From Mycolicibacterium neoaurum ATCC 25795 (GTDB lineage: Bacteria; Actinomycetota; Actinomycetes; Mycobacteriales; Mycobacteriaceae): a stretch of 64,000 nucleotides of DNA. The stretch lies in contig NZ_JMDW01000003.1 in the NCBI RefSeq assembly GCF_000691525.1, positions 248,001-312,000 of the forward strand, given 5' to 3'. The position numbers and the translations under genes were made by a program. The notes beneath the pieces were generated by a model. The model saw only the letters and a list, made by a program, of their open reading frames with translations, was not told the DNA's origin and ran no database searches. This document shows, piece by piece, positions 1-9,290 of this stretch. Within the stretch, counting starts at the first letter, position 1; each line of letters opens with the position of its first letter.

Positions 1-842
1 TGGTCCGCCCGGCGCCGGACACCGCACCGGCCGATCTCGCCGCGACCTGGTACGGGCACTCGTCGGTGATGATCGAGGTGGACGGATACCGGTTATTGGC
101 CGATCCGGTGTGGAGCGAGCGTTGTTCACCCTCGCGGGTGATCGGCCCGCAACGGCTGCACCCGGTACCGGTCGATCTCGACGAGCTACCCGCGATCGAC
201 GCCGTGATCATCAGCCACGATCACTATGATCATCTCGACATCGACACCATCATGGCGCTGGCCCGCAGTCAGCGCGCGAAGTTCTATGTTCCGCTGGGCA
301 TCGGAGCTCATCTGCGCACCTGGGGGATCCCGGCAGCGCGCATCGTCGAACTGGATTGGGATCAGAGCGCACAGTTGGGGTCGCTGACCATCGTGTGCAC
401 GCCGGCCCGGCATTTCTCCGGTCGGTTTCTCACTCGCAACGTGACGCTGTGGTCGTCATGGGCGGTCATCGGCCCTCGGCATAGGGTGTTCTTCGGCGGT
501 GATACCGGCTACACCGAGGGATTCACGGGGATCGGCGACACCTATGGGCCGTTCGATCTGACCTTGATGCCGATCGGTGCTTACCACCCAGGTTGGCCGG
601 ACATCCACATGAACCCGGAGGAGGCGGTGCGTGCGCATCGCGATGTCAGCGACACCGGGCTGCTAATGCCGATCCACTGGGCGACCTTCCGGCTCGCGCC
701 GCACCCCTGGTCGGAGCCGGTGGAGCGGATGCTGACCGCGGCGGCCGCCGAGGGAGTCGCGGTGGCGACCCCGCGCCCGGGTGAACAGGTGTCCGCGGAC
801 ACGGGCCGATCGCCAGAGAATCAAACATGGTGGCGCGGCTGA
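1..842 (+). CDS. metallo-beta-lactamase-fold hydrolase (5' truncated)
   Basis: The reading frame is already open at the left edge, so the true start lies outside the window; an internal ATG at 66 is not the start because conserved sequence (AATWYGHSSVMIEV) precedes it. The metal-binding motif HDHYDHLD identifies the MBL fold, and the later GGDTGY and HMNPEEA stretches and a His-rich IHWATF near the C terminus fit the UlaG/NAPE-PLD-like branch. Such proteins hydrolyse phosphodiester or related bonds with a dinuclear metal centre; the substrate here is unknown. It is followed after 18 nt by a serine-hydrolase lipoprotein, the same order as Rv0906-Rv0907 in M. tuberculosis (from memory). Confidence 0.88.
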   Translation, partial: VRPAPDTAPADLAATWYGHSSVMIEVDGYRLLADPVWSERCSPSRVIGPQRLHPVPVDLDELPAIDAVIISHDHYDHLDIDTIMALARSQRAKFYVPLGIGAHLRTWGIPAARIVELDWDQSAQLGSLTIVCTPARHFSGRFLTRNVTLWSSWAVIGPRHRVFFGGDTGYTEGFTGIGDTYGPFDLTLMPIGAYHPGWPDIHMNPEEAVRAHRDVSDTGLLMPIHWATFRLAPHPWSEPVERMLTAAAAEGVAVATPRPGEQVSADTGRSPENQTWWRG

Positions 843-860
843 CCCTATAGCGTTGATGCC

Positions 861-2432
861 GTGAGACTGATCTTGACCTGTGCCGCGGCGGTCCTGGTGC
901 TGGCCGGTTGCGCCACGGACTCCGGTGCGCCGGCGACCACCACGACCTCTGTGGGTGCCGCTCCCGGTACAACCGGAGCGCCGGTTCCGCCGCCGCTGGT
1001 CCCGGCCATGCCGCTACCGGAGAACGCGGTGGACAACGCCGTCGCCAAGCTGGACGGCATTGCCGAACAGCTGCTGCAGACCTCGGGCGTGCCCGGTATG
1101 GCGGTGGCCGTGGTGCACGGGGGAAAAACCATCTACGCCAAGGGTTTCGGGGTGCGTGACATCCGCACGGGTGAAGCGGTCGATCCCGACACGGTATTCC
1201 AACTGGCCTCGCTGTCGAAACCGGTGAGCGCGACCGTCACCGCGCGTGCCGTCGACGCCAAGACCGTGGGATGGGACACCCCGGTGGTCGAGAAGCTGCC
1301 GTGGTTCGCGCTGTCGGACCCGGCCGTCACCCGCATGGTCACCATCGGTGACCTGTTCTCGCACCGGTCCGGGCTGCCCGATCACGCCGGTGATCAACTC
1401 GAGGACATCGGCTACGACCGGCGCGCGGTGTTGGAGAAGCTCCGGCAGCTACCGTTGGATCCGTTCCGGATCTCCTACGCCTACACCAACTTCGGCTTGA
1501 CCGCCGGCGCTGAAGCGGTCGCCGCGGCCGCTGGCGAACCGTGGGAGCAGTTGGCCCAGGAGTCGCTGTTCGAACCGCTGGGTATGACGTCGACGAGCTA
1601 CCGGTTCGCCGATTACCAGGCGCGGCAGAACCGGGCGGTCGGGCATATTCGCGTCGCACCCGGCGATTACCAGCCGCGCTACACCAGGGACCCCGATGCG
1701 CAGTCCCCGGCCGGTGGGGTGAGCTCATCGGTGAACGATATGGCGCGCTGGATGTCGATGGTGCTCGCCGAAGGCCGACCGCTGATGCAACCGGCATCGC
1801 TGCTGCCCGCGCTGACCCCGCAGATCGTGTCCAGTCCGGGCAGCGAACCGGCGATGCGATCGGGGTTCTACGGCTACGGATTCAATTTGAGTACCACCGC
1901 CGCCGCCCGTACCGAGGCGAGCCATTCGGGGGCCTTCCAACTCGGGGCGGGCACCAACGTGTTGATGCTGCCCTCTGCCGATGTCGGGATCGTCGCCCTG
2001 ACCAACGGGACGATCTCCGGCGTGCCGGAGGCGCTGACCGCACAGTTCGCCGATCTGGTGCAGTTCGGCGAGGTCCGTGAGCCCTGGTATGACCTGTACT
2101 CCTCCCGGATGTTGCCGATGAGTGACCCGGTCGGATCGCTGGTCGGCAAGACTCCGCCGGCCGATCCCGCGCCGGCGCAGCAGCTTTCGAGCTATGTGGG
2201 TACCTACCGCAATGACTTCTGGGGTCCGGCGACGGTATCCGAGCGGGACGGCAAGCTGTTCCTCGGGATGGGTCCGCGCGGGGACTCCTTCGAGCTCACC
2301 CACCGGGACGGCAACGTGTTCACCTTCTCCTTCGTCACCGAGAACGCACCGCCGGGGACGATATCGGCGGCCACCTTCGACGGCGCGAAGCTGACGCTGG
2401 AGTACTACGACGACGGGGTATTTACCAAATGA
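861..2432 (+). CDS. beta-lactamase-like serine hydrolase, lipoprotein
   Basis: 523 residues from a GTG start. A lipoprotein signal with lipobox LAGC lies at about residues 12-20, so the enzyme is probably anchored outside the cytoplasmic membrane. The class C beta-lactamase/D-aminopeptidase/EstB fold is shown by S117-L-S-K120 (SxxK), Y208-T-N210 (YxN) and a late HSGAF motif. A Thr/Pro-rich linker follows the lipobox. A C-terminal beta domain of about 120 residues resembles those of other penicillin-binding-protein-like esterases. The substrate (peptidoglycan peptide, ester or lactam) cannot be told. Its stop overlaps the start of the P-type ATPase gene (ATGA), so the two are probably co-translated. 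Likely the Rv0907 counterpart. Confidence 0.87.
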   Translation: MRLILTCAAAVLVLAGCATDSGAPATTTTSVGAAPGTTGAPVPPPLVPAMPLPENAVDNAVAKLDGIAEQLLQTSGVPGMAVAVVHGGKTIYAKGFGVRDIRTGEAVDPDTVFQLASLSKPVSATVTARAVDAKTVGWDTPVVEKLPWFALSDPAVTRMVTIGDLFSHRSGLPDHAGDQLEDIGYDRRAVLEKLRQLPLDPFRISYAYTNFGLTAGAEAVAAAAGEPWEQLAQESLFEPLGMTSTSYRFADYQARQNRAVGHIRVAPGDYQPRYTRDPDAQSPAGGVSSSVNDMARWMSMVLAEGRPLMQPASLLPALTPQIVSSPGSEPAMRSGFYGYGFNLSTTAAARTEASHSGAFQLGAGTNVLMLPSADVGIVALTNGTISGVPEALTAQFADLVQFGEVREPWYDLYSSRMLPMSDPVGSLVGKTPPADPAPAQQLSSYVGTYRNDFWGPATVSERDGKLFLGMGPRGDSFELTHRDGNVFTFSFVTENAPPGTISAATFDGAKLTLEYYDDGVFTK

Positions 2433-4801
2433 CAGCGATGATGGCCGGTCTGTCCGACGCCGAGGTTGCCCAGCGGGTCGCCGAGGGCAAGACCAACGAC
2501 GTACCGACCCGGGCCGCGCGCAGCGTCTCGGAGATCGTCCGCGCCAACGTTTTCACCCGCATCAACGCGATCCTCGGCGTGCTGTTCGCCATCGTGGTGG
2601 CCACCGGGTCACTGATCAACGGGCTCTTCGGACTGCTCATCGTGGCCAACAGCGCCATCGGCATCATCCAGGAGCTGCGGGCCAAGCAGACCCTGGACAA
2701 ACTGGCCATCGTCGGACAGGCCAAACCGGTGGTGCGCAGGCAGTCCGGTACCCGGGCCGTGGCGCCGAGCGAGGTCGTCCTCGACGACATCATCGAGGTC
2801 GGTCCCGGTGACCAGATCACCGTCGACGGAGAGGTGTTGGAACATAACAACCTTGAGGTCGACGAATCGCTGCTGACCGGCGAGGCCGATCCGATGCCCA
2901 AGGATCGCGGTGACAAGGTGATGTCCGGCAGTTTCGTCGTCGCGGGCACCGGTGCCTACCGCGCCACCAAGGTGGGCCGCGAGGCCTATGCCGCGCAGCT
3001 GGCCGAGGAAGCCAGCAAGTTCACCCTGGTGAAATCCGAACTGCGCAGCGGTATCAACAAGATCCTGCAGTTCATCACCTACCTGCTGGTGCCCGCCGGT
3101 GCGTTGATCATCTACACCCAGCTGTTCACCACCGACGCGGGGTGGCGGGAATCAGTGCTGCGGATGGTCGGCGCCCTGGTCCCGATGGTGCCCGAGGGCC
3201 TGGTGTTGATGACCTCGATAGCGTTCGCCGTGGGCGTGGTGCGGCTGGGCCAGCGTCAGTGCCTGGTTCAGGAACTGCCCGCCATCGAAGGCCTGGCCCG
3301 TGTCGACGTGGTCTGTGCGGACAAGACCGGCACCCTGACCGAGAACGGTATGCGGGTCAGCGATCTGGAGGCTTTCGGTGAATCGGAGGCGGCCGCGGTA
3401 TTGGCCCAACTGGCCGCCGATGACACCCGGCCCAACGCCAGCATGGCGGCCATCGCCGAGGCGTACGCTGACCCGCCCGGCTGGACCGCCACCGCCAACG
3501 CCCCGTTCAAATCCGCCACCAAATGGAGCGGCAGCTCCTATGGCGAGCACGGCAACTGGGTGATCGGAGCCCCGGACGTCCTGCTCGACCCGGAATCCCC
3601 CGAGGCCGCCGAGGCCGAACGCATCGGTTCGCGTGGGCTGCGGGTGCTGCTGCTCGGGTCCTGTGACACCGCGGTCGACGCCCCGAACGCGCCAGGCACC
3701 GTCACCCCCGTCGCGCTGGTGATCCTGGAGCAGCGGGTGCGGCCCGACGCCAAGGACACCCTCGAATACTTTGCCTCCCAGCGGGTCACGGTGAAGGTGA
3801 TATCCGGGGACAACGCCAAATCGGTCGGCGCGGTCGCCGGCACGCTGGGCCTGCACGGGGAGACGCTGGACGCCCGGCGATTGCCCGAGCAGACCGAGGA
3901 AATGGCCGACGCGCTGGATCAGTACACCACCTTCGGGCGGGTTCGCCCCGACCAGAAACGCGCCATGGTGCACGCGCTGCAGTCCCGCGGGCACACCGTC
4001 GCCATGACCGGTGACGGTGTCAACGATGTGCTGGCACTCAAGGACGCCGACATCGGTGTGGCGATGGGTTCGGGCAGCTCCGCCTCGCGTGCAGTCGCAC
4101 AGATCGTGTTGCTGGACAACAAGTTCGCCACCCTGCCCTATGTGGTGGCCGAGGGACGCCGGGTGATCGGCAACATCGAGCGGGTTTCCAACCTGTTCCT
4201 CACCAAGACGGTGTACTCCGTGCTGCTCGCCGCGCTGGTCGGTATCGGCGGCCTGACGTCCACGCTGTTCGGCACCGATCCACTGCTGTATCCGTTCCAG
4301 CCGATCCACGTCACCATCGCGGCCTGGTTCACCATCGGTATCCCGGCCTTCATCCTGTCATTGGCGCCCAATCATGAGCGGGCCAAACCGGGGTTCGTGC
4401 GCCGGGTGATGACCTCCGCGCTGCCGGCCGGCGTCATCGTCGGGGTCAGCACGTTCGTCTCCTACCTGCTTGCGTATGAGGGGCGAGGTGCTACGGCAGA
4501 GCAGCAGACCCAGGCGTCGACGACCGCCCTGATCACTCTGCTGGTGGCCTCGGTATGGGTGCTGGCGGTGGTGGCGCGCCCCTACGAGTGGTGGCGGGTG
4601 GCGCTGGTGGCGATGTCCGGGTTGGCCTATGTGGTGATCTTCGCGCTGCCGCTGGCCCAGCGGACCTTCCTGCTCGACCCGTCGAACCTCGCGCTCACCT
4701 CGATGGGACTGATGATCGGAGCCGTCGGGGCCGTGCTGGTCGAGATCGCGTGGTGGGTGGAGGGCAAACTGTCCGGTGAACCCAGGAAACTGTGGCGCTA
4801 G
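2429..4801 (+). CDS. ctpE: cation-transporting P-type ATPase (CtpE-like)
   Basis: 790 residues. Motifs in order: TGEA of the actuator domain, VPEGLVL in the core membrane helix, the phosphorylation site DKTGTLT with Asp298, and the hinge GDGVND near residue 530. The first membrane helices come directly at the N terminus with no heavy-metal CxxC domain, which excludes the CopA/ZntA-type transporters. Length, the PEGL motif and the neighbours match mycobacterial CtpE, reported to take part in calcium uptake and cell-surface integrity; the ion assignment is by family, not seen here. The start overlaps the upstream stop (ATGA). About five hydrophobic helices follow the catalytic domain. Confidence 0.88.
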   Translation: MTAMMAGLSDAEVAQRVAEGKTNDVPTRAARSVSEIVRANVFTRINAILGVLFAIVVATGSLINGLFGLLIVANSAIGIIQELRAKQTLDKLAIVGQAKPVVRRQSGTRAVAPSEVVLDDIIEVGPGDQITVDGEVLEHNNLEVDESLLTGEADPMPKDRGDKVMSGSFVVAGTGAYRATKVGREAYAAQLAEEASKFTLVKSELRSGINKILQFITYLLVPAGALIIYTQLFTTDAGWRESVLRMVGALVPMVPEGLVLMTSIAFAVGVVRLGQRQCLVQELPAIEGLARVDVVCADKTGTLTENGMRVSDLEAFGESEAAAVLAQLAADDTRPNASMAAIAEAYADPPGWTATANAPFKSATKWSGSSYGEHGNWVIGAPDVLLDPESPEAAEAERIGSRGLRVLLLGSCDTAVDAPNAPGTVTPVALVILEQRVRPDAKDTLEYFASQRVTVKVISGDNAKSVGAVAGTLGLHGETLDARRLPEQTEEMADALDQYTTFGRVRPDQKRAMVHALQSRGHTVAMTGDGVNDVLALKDADIGVAMGSGSSASRAVAQIVLLDNKFATLPYVVAEGRRVIGNIERVSNLFLTKTVYSVLLAALVGIGGLTSTLFGTDPLLYPFQPIHVTIAAWFTIGIPAFILSLAPNHERAKPGFVRRVMTSALPAGVIVGVSTFVSYLLAYEGRGATAEQQTQASTTALITLLVASVWVLAVVARPYEWWRVALVAMSGLAYVVIFALPLAQRTFLLDPSNLALTSMGLMIGAVGAVLVEIAWWVEGKLSGEPRKLWR

Positions 4802-4810
4802 GGTTGGGGT

Positions 4811-5065
4811 ATGAGTTTCTTGGACAAGATCAAAGGCCTGGTGGCGAAGAACACCGACAAGGTCGACACCGTGATCGAGAAGGCCGGTGACCTGGTCGAC
4901 AAGAAGACCCAGGGCAAATACGCCCAGCATGTCGACAAGGTGCAGGAGGCCGCGAAGAAGGCCGCCCGCGAACACACCGGTGCCGAGCAACCGCCGCAGG
5001 TGCCGCCCAACCAGCAGTCGGGGCAGCCACCGGCCGGTTCGCCCCCACCTCCGGCGGCGCCGTAG
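4811..5065 (+). CDS. MT0933-type antitoxin-like protein
   Basis: 84 residues, starting 9 nt after ctpE. The first 60 residues are Lys/Asp/Val-rich and predicted helical (MSFLDKIKGLVAKNTDKVD), and the last 25 are Pro/Gln-rich and disordered. This composition and the position between a ctpE-like gene and an SRPBCC gene match Rv0909 (MT0933), annotated as the antitoxin of a type II pair. The next gene starts immediately after its stop codon, which is the spacing expected of a toxin-antitoxin couple. I cannot confirm antitoxin activity from sequence. Confidence 0.78.
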   Translation: MSFLDKIKGLVAKNTDKVDTVIEKAGDLVDKKTQGKYAQHVDKVQEAAKKAAREHTGAEQPPQVPPNQQSGQPPAGSPPPPAAP

Positions 5066-5497
5066 ATGGCCAAATTATCGGTTTCCATCGATGTTCCGCT
5101 GTCACCGGAGCAGGCCTGGGAAGCGGCATCGGACCTGTCCCGGTTCGACGAGTGGCTGACGATCCACCGGGTGTGGCGGTCGAAGTTGCCCGAGACCCTG
5201 GACAAGGGCACCAAGATCTCGTCCATCGTCGAGGTCAAGGGGATGAACAACCGGGTCGACTGGACGATCGTGAACTACAAGCCGCCGGAGTCCATGACGC
5301 TCAACGGCGACGGTGTCGGTGGGGTCAAGATCAAGCTGATCGCTCGGGTGAAGCCTGTCGCCGATGGGGCGTCGGTGCAGCTGGACATCCATCTGGGTGG
5401 GCCCGCGCTGTTCGGGCCGATCGGCATGATCGTGGCCGGTGCGCTCAAGAGCGATATCAAGCAGTCGCTGGAGCGGTTCAAGAAGGTCTACTCCTAG
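5066..5497 (+). CDS. SRPBCC-family protein, probable toxin of Rv0909/Rv0910-type pair
   Basis: 143 residues, beginning at the base after the upstream stop. The N-terminal AKLSVSIDVPLSPEQAW and WLTIHRVW and the C-terminal long helix (VAGALKSDIKQSLERFKK) are the START/polyketide-cyclase helix-grip pattern. Family members bind hydrophobic ligands; the M. tuberculosis homologue Rv0910 has been reported as a toxin neutralised by Rv0909. The last gene of the block from position 1; a strong hairpin follows 8 nt after the stop. Confidence 0.8.
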   Translation: MAKLSVSIDVPLSPEQAWEAASDLSRFDEWLTIHRVWRSKLPETLDKGTKISSIVEVKGMNNRVDWTIVNYKPPESMTLNGDGVGGVKIKLIARVKPVADGASVQLDIHLGGPALFGPIGMIVAGALKSDIKQSLERFKKVYS

Positions 5498-5505
5498 CTT
5501 CGCCG

Positions 5506-5563
5506 CGAGAGTGACGCTGTGGTTGCTGCGGGGAGTGCGTCGGCGACCACAGCGTCACTCTCG
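5506..5563. terminator. 18-bp inverted repeat, putative terminator
   Basis: Arms 5506-5523 and 5546-5563 are perfect reverse complements (left arm CGAGAGTGACGCTGTGGT) around a 22-nt loop. It begins 8 nt after the SRPBCC stop. No U-tract follows, which is usual for mycobacterial intrinsic terminators. Confidence 0.6.
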
Positions 5564-5617
5564 GCCGAGGTCTGCGGTGAGCGATGAGTTTCGGCGGTGA
5601 GCCGGGTCGTTATGGGC

Positions 5618-6388
5618 ATGACCACTTCACACCCGCTCGGTGCCCCCTGCTGGATCGACCTGTCGACCTCGGATATCGACGGCGCGCAACGCTTCTACGG
5701 CGCGGTGTTCGGCTGGGCGTTCGAGTCCGCCGGACCTGAATACGGTGGCTACGTCAGCGCGTTCGTCGACGGTGTCCAGGTTGCCGGGCTGATGCCCAAC
5801 GATCCGCAGTGGGATATGCCCGATGGCTGGACCACCTACCTGCACACCGCCGATGTCGACGCCACGCTGCGGGCGGTGACAGATGCCGGTGGGTTCAGCT
5901 GTGGGGGAGCGATGGACATCCCGGCCAAGGGCCGGATGGCGGTCATCTCCGATGTGACCGGCGGGATGGTCGGGCTCTGGCAGCCCGCCGGCCACCTGGG
6001 TTTCGAGGCGACCGGTGTCGCCGGCGCCCCGGTGTGGCATCAGGTGACGACGCGGGACTTCGCGGCGACCGTGGACTTCTACCGCACGGTGTTCGGGTGG
6101 CAGACCCAGGTGGAGGCCGACAGCGACGAATTCCGCTACAGCACGGTGACCTTCGGCGGTGAACCACGCATCGGCGTGATGGACGGCGCAGCCTTCATGG
6201 CTGCCGACGAACCGTCGAACTGGTTTTTCTTCCTCGGTGCCGATGATGTCGACAAGACGATCGAGTTGATCGTCGACCACGGCGGTACGGTCGTCCGAGC
6301 CGCGGAGGACACCCCCTACGGCCGGCTGGCCTCGCTTGCCGACCCGACCGGGGCCGGGTTCAATCTGTCGTCGGTGCCCCCGCACTGA
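5618..6388 (+). CDS. glyoxalase/VOC-superfamily protein, two VOC domains
   Basis: 256 residues from ATG 5618 (MTTSHPLGAPCWIDLSTSD); ATG 5612 and GTG 5597 are in-frame alternatives. Two tandem VOC modules are visible: residues about 8-120 (CWIDLSTSDIDGAQRFYGAVFGW) and 130-255 (WHQVTTRDFAATVDFYRTVFGW), each with the A-R-F-Y-x-x-V-F-G-W pattern. VOC proteins act as metal-dependent isomerases, dioxygenases or antibiotic-binding proteins; nothing points to one activity here. Position and length match Rv0911. The 3' end overlaps the convergent cupin gene by 29 bp. Confidence 0.85.
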   Translation: MTTSHPLGAPCWIDLSTSDIDGAQRFYGAVFGWAFESAGPEYGGYVSAFVDGVQVAGLMPNDPQWDMPDGWTTYLHTADVDATLRAVTDAGGFSCGGAMDIPAKGRMAVISDVTGGMVGLWQPAGHLGFEATGVAGAPVWHQVTTRDFAATVDFYRTVFGWQTQVEADSDEFRYSTVTFGGEPRIGVMDGAAFMAADEPSNWFFFLGADDVDKTIELIVDHGGTVVRAAEDTPYGRLASLADPTGAGFNLSSVPPH

Positions 6389-6815
6389 GGGCGAAATCGG
6401 CGAAGTCGAAACCGGGGACCACCACGCAGCTGACCAGGGTCGGCGCCTGGTCGCGAGGGGTTGCCCGTTGCCAGTATCCAGGTGGCACCACGGACTGCGG
6501 CTGCTCGTTGGCGGCGATATCGGGCCCCAACAGCACGCTGTCGGCGTCGTGTTGCTCGCGGCCCACCTCCAGCACTAACGGGCTGCCGCGGTGGTAGAAC
6601 CACAGTTCGGCACTGCGTACGGTGTGCCACGCGGACTGCTGGCCGGGCATCAGCAGGAACAGGATCGCGGTGCCGGCCTGGCGTGGCCCGGAGTAGTCCG
6701 GAGGCAGTGCCGACTGCGGAATGGTGAGGTCACTGCGCCAGGTTTCGCGGAACCACCCACCCTCGGGGTGCGGGGAGAGGTCGAGCTCGCGGGCCCAATC
6801 GGGCAGTTCCGTCAT
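6360..6815 (-). CDS. cupin_5 (DUF985) family protein
   Basis: 151 residues. The opening DLSPHPEGGWFRETW, then LFLLMPGQQSAWHTV and ELWFYHRGSPL, and the closing VVPGFDFADFAL are hallmarks of the DUF985/cupin_5 family, a small beta-barrel. The His residues of the barrel could bind metal. Function in this family is unsettled. It is convergent with the VOC gene and divergent from the small membrane protein at 6858; it is inserted relative to the M. tuberculosis Rv0911-Rv0912 order as I remember it. Confidence 0.82.
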   Translation of the reverse strand: MTELPDWARELDLSPHPEGGWFRETWRSDLTIPQSALPPDYSGPRQAGTAILFLLMPGQQSAWHTVRSAELWFYHRGSPLVLEVGREQHDADSVLLGPDIAANEQPQSVVPPGYWQRATPRDQAPTLVSCVVVPGFDFADFALSAGAPTTD

Positions 6816-6857
6816 GGCAGTTCAGCCTACGCAGACCCACCCGATAATCTGTGGCGC

Positions 6858-7277
6858 ATGGCTCGATTGCGTCCCGGCTGGCTGGTCGCCTTCTGTGCGC
6901 TGGTGCTCGCGGTGAGCGCCTGGCTGCCGTGGTTGACCACGGCCGCGGGACGGGCCAATGCGATCGGTGGCAAGGTCGGCAGCATCGACGTGCCGCCGCC
7001 CGGTTTCGGCGTGGGCCAGCTGATCGTGCTGCTCTCGGCGCTGCTGATGGTCGCGGCGGCGATGGCGGCCCGGGAGCTGTCCGCGCGGTGGGCTTCCGCT
7101 GCGGCGCTGTCTGTTTCGATGATCATCGGTGCGCTGATCGCCTGGTACTTCCGCCTCTACGTCCACGATCCGGTGGTGGTCGGCTATGGCATGTACCTGG
7201 CGGCCGGTGTCACCGTGGTGTCGGTGCTGCTCTCGGTGGCGACCATGGTGCTGGCCTGGAGACGGGCGGACGCATGA
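6858..7277 (+). CDS. four-helix membrane protein (Rv0912-like)
   Basis: 139 residues from ATG 6858 (MARLRPGWLVAF). Four hydrophobic segments lie at about residues 8-30, 52-72, 77-98 and 105-135, with a short extracytoplasmic loop between the first two. There are no recognisable catalytic motifs. Synteny suggests the Rv0912 counterpart. Its stop overlaps the start of the acetyltransferase (ATGA at 7274). Function unknown. Confidence 0.72.
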   Translation: MARLRPGWLVAFCALVLAVSAWLPWLTTAAGRANAIGGKVGSIDVPPPGFGVGQLIVLLSALLMVAAAMAARELSARWASAAALSVSMIIGALIAWYFRLYVHDPVVVGYGMYLAAGVTVVSVLLSVATMVLAWRRADA

Positions 7278-7855
7278 GTTTCCGGGCGCCGGTGGTGCTT
7301 ACCGGGCGGCGCTGGGCGGTATTGGAGCCGCTGGGTTCGCACCACGCCGACGAGATCGCGGCCGTCGCCGATGCCGGCGACCTGTGGTTCACCTCTGCAC
7401 CGTCACCGCAGACGACGCATGCCTGGGTGCAGACCAGACTCGCCGATGCGCGGGGCAGCACGTTCGTGGTGCGCCGGCTGGACGGCACGTTGGTGGGGTC
7501 GACGAGCTACCTCAACATCGACGAACCCAACCGCAGGCTGGAGATCGGTGCCACCTGGTACACGGCCGCCGCGCGGCGCACCGGGGTGAACACCGAGACC
7601 AAGTTGTTGTTGCTGTCTCACGCATTCGACGAGCTCGGTTGTGTGGCAGTGGAATTCCGCACGCACTTCATGAATGCCGACAGCCGCGCGGCAATCGAAC
7701 GCCTCGGTGCCAAGCTCGATGGGGTGCTGCGCAGCCACCAGCTGCTGCCCGACGGATCGCGCAGGGACACCGTGGTGTACTCGATCCTGGACATCGAGTG
7801 GCCGGCGGTGCGGTCCAATCTGAACCACCGACTGGACCGCACCGCCGCGAACTAG
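7274..7855 (+). CDS. GNAT-family N-acetyltransferase (RimJ/RimL-like)
   Basis: 193 residues. VLTGRRWAVLEPLG at the N terminus, FVVRRLDGTLVGSTSYLNID in the middle and the acetyl-CoA-binding region EIGATWYTAAARRTGVNTETKLLLLSHAF followed by NADSRAAIERLGAK are typical of the RimL-type GNAT branch, which acetylates N-terminal or small-molecule amines. No specific substrate is indicated. It overlaps the upstream membrane-protein gene (ATGA) and is convergent, by 4 nt, with hsp20. Confidence 0.86.
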   Translation: MSFRAPVVLTGRRWAVLEPLGSHHADEIAAVADAGDLWFTSAPSPQTTHAWVQTRLADARGSTFVVRRLDGTLVGSTSYLNIDEPNRRLEIGATWYTAAARRTGVNTETKLLLLSHAFDELGCVAVEFRTHFMNADSRAAIERLGAKLDGVLRSHQLLPDGSRRDTVVYSILDIEWPAVRSNLNHRLDRTAAN

Positions 7856-8298
7856 TCGGCGTCGACGGTCGGTGCCTCGACGGATTTCTGGGTGTTGTGT
7901 GCGATCTCGATCCGACGCGGCTTCGCGCGTTCGGCCAGCGGGATGGTCAGGGTGAGCACCCCGTTCTCGTAGGTCGCCGAAATGGCCGCGGTGTCAATGC
8001 CTTCGCCGAGCGAGAGCTGCCTACGGTAGCTGCCGAAGAAGCGCTCGTTGGCGAACCATTGCACCGAGTCCTCGGAGCGGGCCGTGCGGTGGGCGGAGAT
8101 CGTGAGCGTGCCGTTGTCCACGCTGATGTCCACCGATCCGGGATCGATACCGGGCAGGTCTGCGGTGAGGACGTAGTGATCGTCGATCTTGCACAGGTCC
8201 ATCGGCATGAACCTCGGCGTGCGATTCGAACCGGTCTGACCGGTCAGCAGGTTGCGGGTCATGGAATCAAGGTCGCTGAACGGATCGAAACGGAGCAC
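7852..8298 (-). CDS. Hsp20/alpha-crystallin small heat-shock protein
   Basis: 148 residues. An N-terminal MLRFDPFSDLDSMTR arm precedes an alpha-crystallin domain at about residues 35-130 (DLCKIDDHYVLTADLPGIDPGSVDISVDNGTLTISA), which ends in the conserved ENGVLTLTIPLAE. Small heat-shock proteins form oligomers that hold unfolding proteins. The RBS GGAGG lies just upstream of the start. A CIRCE operator 72-98 nt upstream of the ATG indicates heat control by HrcA. The gene is the nearest one downstream of the HxlR regulator on the same strand. Confidence 0.92.
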   Translation of the reverse strand: MLRFDPFSDLDSMTRNLLTGQTGSNRTPRFMPMDLCKIDDHYVLTADLPGIDPGSVDISVDNGTLTISAHRTARSEDSVQWFANERFFGSYRRQLSLGEGIDTAAISATYENGVLTLTIPLAERAKPRRIEIAHNTQKSVEAPTVDAD

Positions 8299-8369
8299 AG
8301 CAATCCACCTCCTCGTCGATCAAGAGCCCACCACCCTGGCGGGCAGCCAATCACTGTGCACCACCGAAT

Positions 8370-8396
8370 TTAGCACTCGAGTGCGTCGAGTGCCAA
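8370..8396 (-). promoter_or_regulatory. CIRCE operator (HrcA-binding) upstream of hsp20
   Basis: TTAGCACTC, nine bases, then GAGTGCCAA: the CIRCE consensus TTAGCACTC-N9-GAGTGCTAA with one mismatch. It lies upstream of the hsp20 start and also forms the last nine codons, including the stop, of the HxlR-type gene. Confidence 0.88.
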
Positions 8397-9290
8397 CCCT
8401 CTTTCGATGTCATTTCCGCGCAGAGTGCCGTTGCATCGGTCACATGTCAGCGTGGCGACAAAGGCTGCGCCGCAGCCGATGTGGGTAACGGTCACCGCCG
8501 GACCCTCGGCGGCGACGAACCAGCGTTGCGCCCAGTCGAGGGCGGTGACGATGATCGGCAGAACGGCGTCGCCTTTCGGTGTCAGCCGGTAGCCACCGTC
8601 GAGCACGCCGTTGCTCACCAGGAGCTGCAGCCGGTCGGTCAGCGAAGCAGGGGGAGCGCCGAGTTGCTCGGTGAACTCGGAGAACCGGGTGGTTCCCACG
8701 AAGGCGGCCACCATGATGGCGAAGGCCCACCGGTTGCCGAGGATGCTCATCGTGTGCGGGAAAAGGTCCGAGGCTCCGTTGGCGCGGTCGCGGTGGGACC
8801 GGCGCCGGGTGGCGACCTCGGGTATCGAGCGTGCCCATGATCCGCTGGGTCCCCACTGGGCGGTGAGGTCGCCGGTCGTGACGTGCCGGCGGCAGTTGCG
8901 GCATGTCAGCGTCGGCGAGCAGGCCGCACCGCACACCGTGTGCCGGATCGCGGGCAACGGCTCGGGATGCTCGGGCACCCAGCTTCGTTCCCAGTGCCAG
9001 ATGCTCGTCAGCACCGGCCACAGGCTCTGCGCACGCTCGGTGGCGGTGTACTCGAAGCGGGGCGGGTTGTCCTGGTAACGAACACGTTTGAGTAGATCCT
9101 CGGTGGTCATCGCCGTCAGGCGTCGACTCAGCACCGAATGTGAGATGGGCAGACGCTCGGCGAACTCGGCATACCGGGCGGCCCCCAGCAGCGATTGCTG
9201 CACGATCAACAGGGTCCACTCGTCGGCGAGCACCCCGAGCATGCGGCCGACGGCATTGACATCACCGGCGGCCAGGCGGGTCGGTGTCAC
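8370..9290 (-). CDS. HxlR-type regulator with two tandem HxlR units
   Basis: 306 residues from GTG 9290, which overlaps the stop of the oxygenase gene (GTGA). Two similar halves are seen: residues about 10-130 (GRMLGVLADEWTLLIVQQSLLGAARYAEFAERL) and about 175-295 (MSILGNRWAFAIMVAAFVGTTRFSEFTEQL), each a winged helix. Each is followed by a Cys motif (CGAACSPTLTCRNC and CGAAFVATLTCDRC) that could bind metal. Normal HxlR proteins carry one winged helix in about 110-120 residues and dimerise, so this may act as a built-in dimer. It probably regulates the oxygenase/thiolase operon in which it is the last gene. Its 3' end is the CIRCE element. Confidence 0.85.
   Translation of the reverse strand: MTPTRLAAGDVNAVGRMLGVLADEWTLLIVQQSLLGAARYAEFAERLPISHSVLSRRLTAMTTEDLLKRVRYQDNPPRFEYTATERAQSLWPVLTSIWHWERSWVPEHPEPLPAIRHTVCGAACSPTLTCRNCRRHVTTGDLTAQWGPSGSWARSIPEVATRRRSHRDRANGASDLFPHTMSILGNRWAFAIMVAAFVGTTRFSEFTEQLGAPPASLTDRLQLLVSNGVLDGGYRLTPKGDAVLPIIVTALDWAQRWFVAAEGPAVTVTHIGCGAAFVATLTCDRCNGTLRGNDIERGLALDALEC

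Noticed and set aside
3152..4309. 385-codon minus-strand open frame
   Set aside because: Lies wholly inside the P-type ATPase gene, whose catalytic motifs span the same bases.
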